DNA from: Cercis canadensis
Taxonomy: Eukaryota > Streptophyta > Magnoliopsida > Fabales > Fabaceae
Assembly (NCBI GenBank): GCA_003255065.1
Contig: QAOA01001229.1
Span: 294,500-358,499, forward strand
Direction: 5' to 3'
DNA: 64,000 nucleotides
The notes under the pieces were generated by a model that made no database searches, was not told the DNA's origin, and saw only the letters and a program-made list of their open reading frames with translations. The position numbers and the translations under genes were made by a program. Below are positions 60,000-64,000 of this stretch, one piece after another; position 1 is the stretch's first letter, and every line of letters starts with the position of its first letter.

Positions 60000-62900
60000 A
60001 TTATATGTTTCCCGCCAACATTGCTTCACAAACTCGTTTCTGATTCCAATTCAAACGAGCGAAGGCTTTAGTGGAATTAGGTCTGGTTGTGAAACGACAT
60101 CGTAATACCCAATTACATTACACATGGCAAAATGGATTAAATAACTGAGGGACGGCCCGTATTAATATACAAGGCCGATTTCCAGTTGATGTTTGGGTTT
60201 AGAGGTAGGCCCAAAATTTTACCCAAATAAAATTACTCCAGCGCAAGCTCAATCCAAAATTCTTATTTTATAATAATTTTTAATTTGTATTGAAACCTAA
60301 AATTTAAATTATACCAATTACCAAATAGAAATTTAATGCAAAAAATTAAATTTATAAATATTAAAGTGGAAATTGGAATAATCATTATTTCAAAATTATG
60401 TTTGAAAAGGTTTCTACTAAAAGATAAATCATCTTAGTAAATAGATAAAAAAAAATTAATAAGTCATTAAAAAAAATTATATGAAATAAGTCACATTAAT
60501 TTTTGAGGGGATATATGTTATTATTTCTGTAAATTTTTGTTCCGAACACATAATTTTTAAAAAATTTAAAACAAAATAAGTAATTGTAACATTTTGGAAA
60601 AAGATACATTTTTGAAGAAAAAAAAATTGTAAAAACGTTAACAGAGAAAAGTTCAAAACCGCACCTTATATACATTTTTTCCTAAAATACACCATAATTA
60701 ATCCCATCAAAATTATAGCCACCATATAATATATATATAGTAGTGTAAATTGTTACTGTTCTATACCATTCCCATAATATTTATATAGAAATCATTATTT
60801 GCTTGAGCTTCAATTTCACCGACCTAAAATAGTTTCATATAAGTCAATAGGCACTTGGTTTAACAATGAGAAACTCGCACACCTAGTTTGAGGTCGTTAA
60901 TAAAACATATCATGTGAGTCCATGATTTTGACATATATAATCTCTCTGGTTCCTAAGTTTTTGTGCGAAAAAAAAGAATAGTCTCATATATGGCACCATA
61001 CACGTACGGAAACAGTGACTGATTGTTTACAAATGCACAGTACCATTAGCTCAAACTCAAAGAGATGTAATCTGGTTAATCACCATTGCGTCTATAACAC
61101 AGTCATTTTTCACGATGTTTCAGAAAAGCAAGTTTTAGCTTATAGAACTGGGTTTTTTTCATTGTTAAAAGAGATGAAGAATTGGTTCACCTCGTGGAAT
61201 ACCTTTATTTACGGCTAGTAATACCAATTGAACTGGTTCGAAAGCTCACCATAGAATGGTAGTAAATCCTACAAGTCCTAAACAGTTGTTCTGCATAGTG
61301 TTGGCGTTTCTTGGTTTGGCATTGTTTCAATGACTTGATAATTGACGAATCGAACAATTAAGTGATACAACCTTGTTAACGAACACCAATCTTCAAAATG
61401 GGGACCATTATCCATAAGATGGGGTAGTATGTTGTGAAAAGTCCAAGCAGTGGACCAATTTAAGCACGCCAAAACCCTCCTAAGCTAGATAGCTCCTTAG
61501 TTGCATGGCCCTCCACCATGATTGGGTTGCAGCTGGCACCCTGTCACCATTCATACTGGTTGGTGTCCTCAACTCAATTTACAGTACCAAAAACATGCCA
61601 CGGAAAGTGTCCTTTATTTTTTCTCAACAGAAAGTCTAGCTGCACACTTTCGTGTGACGAATACACAACGGTGTTAAGTTAATTTAACCTCTCCAATTTT
61701 TAAGTTTCAACGAAATATTGTAGACTTGTAAAGTTTCAGCGTCTATAGTACGTACAAATATGAAATAGTATGGTGTAAAATAGTGTGTAAGCATAAAAAA
61801 CCCTTTTCTTAATTACCATTACATAAGAGAGGAGCTCTTGTAAGACACCCTCTTTAATTACTGGCCTATATATGTAGGTGTTCGACAAGTTGGTTTGTAG
61901 GACAGCTGCCAGCTAACTCAAGGTTGAGAAATATTTTGTTCATTATCGATCATTCAAGACGAGAACTCGCTGGCAGTTTATCAGCTCCCATTGAATTGAA
62001 TTGCCTAAATGTGATTGACAATACCCCTACTGCCTAACTGTACTAGGGAGGGTCCAACACTTTCTGCCTTGCAATAACCCTTCCCCTTAATTTGAATAAA
62101 GGTGAATGGATTGAGGCTTTGAGCAGAAATAAGAATTGGTCCCAAACAGTGCTTTTACAAAACTCCCTGTACACAAGTTTTGATACGTCATATTTCAATT
62201 GGCACCTAAATGGTTTATTTTAAAGCAAGCTCAGATATGTCATTATGTAATAAAAATAAAAAGCGCGTCCATGTTCAATCTTGGAATCGACACCCAATTC
62301 CCAACCCCTCTCTAGCCCCCTTCCACGAAAGATGTAACAATCTTAACAGAAGACAAAGTGCACAAGTTTAGGGGGTTAGTTCTAAGTTTAACAGAAGAAA
62401 ATTTAAGCAAAATCACCTAAATTCAATTAAAACCCACTTGTATAGTTACGAGCATTATGAATATTACACCTATGTTGATAGCATTGCTAGATTGGTGACT
62501 ATCCGTATAGGGCAGTGATTTAAACATATCAAGCTCTGGGTTACTGTTAAAATAGAAAAAAACTGTCAGGTACGAGCCAAATTTTTTTGGTGTTTAAAGA
62601 GCACTTTAAGATTATGTATGTCTCAGCCATTAGTGGCCTGGTAGGTTGGTAGATTATATTAACTTTTATGTCAATAATTTCTGCTACAGTCTCATAATTG
62701 TGCACTATTAAAACAGATGGGATTAAATCAAAATATTTAAAAGAAAAAAAAAAAAAAAAAAAAANAAAAAAAAAAAAAAAAAAAAAAAAAGCTACCACGT
62801 AAAACTCCTTGTTTCCACAATCTACTTGTACGGTTGTACGGTTGTACGTTGGTTCACTCGTTTGCTTGATCTTTTCGAAGAAACTTCCACTGATAGCTCA

Positions 62901-64000
62901 ATACCATTAATGGTTTTCAACTCGTGAGTTGGCCCAGCTCACCTATTGGACTCGGTGAGAATCTTTTTTTTGAATAAATGCTAAAGACACCACTTTTCAA
63001 AGCTGAAGACTCGACAAGCTTGTGGCGTATAGTGACACAAAACTGGCATTAGAAACCAAACTGAATGGAGAATAAACCTATTGCTATTTGGGGTAATTTA
63101 GCACATGAGATGCTGCATACTGATAATTCCCTGATGTTTAGTACCCAAGTTTTGAATTTTTCACATGCCGTTTTAAAAAGCATTATAAACAACAGTTAAA
63201 CGTGCTGCAAATGCCTGGCATGCATGATGATAAATTCATAATAGCCCCCCTTCTCCCTTTGCTTTGTTGGTGACCATATATCGAAGAAACTGGATTGAAC
63301 AAATCGTCGAACGGTTTGCAATCACCATCAACTACATGTGATGAAATAGGTTAAGTGCACGAGTTGCATTTTGGAGTGTTATCCAAGTAAGCCAAGAAGA
63401 AAGCTTTCGGGTGATTATCTATGCCTAACCAAATTTGATATCAGAAATGGCAAAGGGGTTGGCTGGTGCTTGAATCAATGTCACCTTTGATAAAATGGTA
63501 CTTTAGTTTTGCATTAACTATAGGCAACGAATTAGGTAAGCCCCCACTAAATGAAACTAACACACAATCACAAAAAAAAAAAAAAAAAAAATTAATAATA
63601 TAATAAAATAAAATTGAAAAATGGTAAATAAAAAGAAAGCAGAATATTGGGGGGACTCCATATCCAAACTTCATGACGCTGCTATTGAAATGAATGGAGC
63701 ACATAGTTAAAGGAAAGTGAATGAGAAACATGTCTCTAGGAAGAGCATATGATTTTGTAAGGGAGGGTTTAGAGAGATGTTGACTCAGTTGTGTTCTGCC
63801 GCATGCGTCTTTTTCAATATTGTTGGTATGAGCTAGCTAGGGTTATCTTTTTTCTTTTGACGAACCATTTTTGTTTGTTCTTTTGGGTAATAGTAGTCAA
63901 GTGAATTCGCGCTTTCTATTTTACTGCTCAGAGGTTCATTTCCTTTTAACACATTGTCATGGGTCTCTTTCAAGCACGTGAAAATTGTGTATAAACAAAT
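60000..64000. other. Intergenic, no gene supported
   Basis: The first 120 bases are the promoter side of the coiled-coil gene, with GAAACGACATCGT at about 60089-60101. The rest is AT-rich with chance frames of up to 96 codons. A long A-run with an undetermined base at 62743-62790 and a shorter A-run at 63571-63590 are low-complexity and possibly assembly-limited. A gene may begin beyond the right edge. Confidence 0.55.

Noticed and set aside
63571..63590. A-run considered as a retroposon tail
   Set aside because: No target duplication or adjacent body of an element is visible.
1..64000. CRISPR arrays, phage or bacterial defence systems, organellar insertions, rRNA
   Set aside because: No regularly spaced repeats, bacterial-type operons, organelle genes or rRNA sequence were seen on either strand.

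Overview
The window is nuclear DNA of a flowering plant. The evidence is AT-rich intergenic DNA, intron-split genes with plant splice signals, tau-class glutathione transferases, pentatricopeptide-repeat (PPR) genes, a Ty1/copia retrotransposon, and plant-specific families (DUF1336, WAK-like, AGP galactosyltransferase, EXO84). Protein sequences look eudicot, probably a woody rosid; the species cannot be fixed by reading. No bacterial or viral operon, CRISPR array or defence island is present.

Layout. 1.7-16.2 kb: a tandem cluster of tau GST genes on the minus strand, three intact two-exon genes (1758-2546, 13016-13793, 15156-16148) and one decayed copy (11275-11452). The cluster was opened by a nested transposon block. 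A MULE-like element (3026-10203, 10-bp target duplication) contains a dead copia element (4482-9349, 5-bp target duplication) and a Tourist-like MITE (3556-3745). A second short inverted-repeat element (11603-12172) sits in the 5' flank of the GST relic. 16.7-28.2 kb: two identical tRNA-Gly(GCC) genes in opposite orientation, plus a broken third copy at 14.2 kb; a complete P-class PPR gene (18799-21048); a DYW-type PPR pseudogene (23411-24030); and a secreted WAK-like protein gene (26324-27290).

29.4-44.2 kb: a seven-exon hydroxyproline O-galactosyltransferase-type gene (29474-32955, minus), a seven-exon exocyst EXO84 gene (36612-40515, plus) and an intronless secreted LRR protein gene (42302-44218, plus). 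45.3-60.0 kb: a nine-exon DUF1336/EDR2-like gene with a predicted lipid-anchored N terminus (45331-49749, minus), a 7.7-kb gene-poor stretch with two SINEs, and an eleven-exon coiled-coil gene (57502-59999, minus). 60.0-64.0 kb has no gene that I can support.

The genes are independent transcription units, as usual in plants. The one functional group is the GST array (xenobiotic and stress detoxification). GALT, EXO84 and the secreted LRR and WAK-like proteins all touch secretion or the cell wall, but nothing shows that the proximity matters. The most unusual structural signals are: a likely U12-type AT-AC intron and a GC-AG intron in the same coiled-coil gene; a second GC-AG intron in the DUF1336 gene; a 57-bp tandem duplication that copied a splice donor in EXO84; and the nested transposons with readable target duplications.

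Exon boundaries were derived by hand from reading frame, GT/GC/AT-AG/AC signals and family similarity. Every multi-exon model closes in frame.
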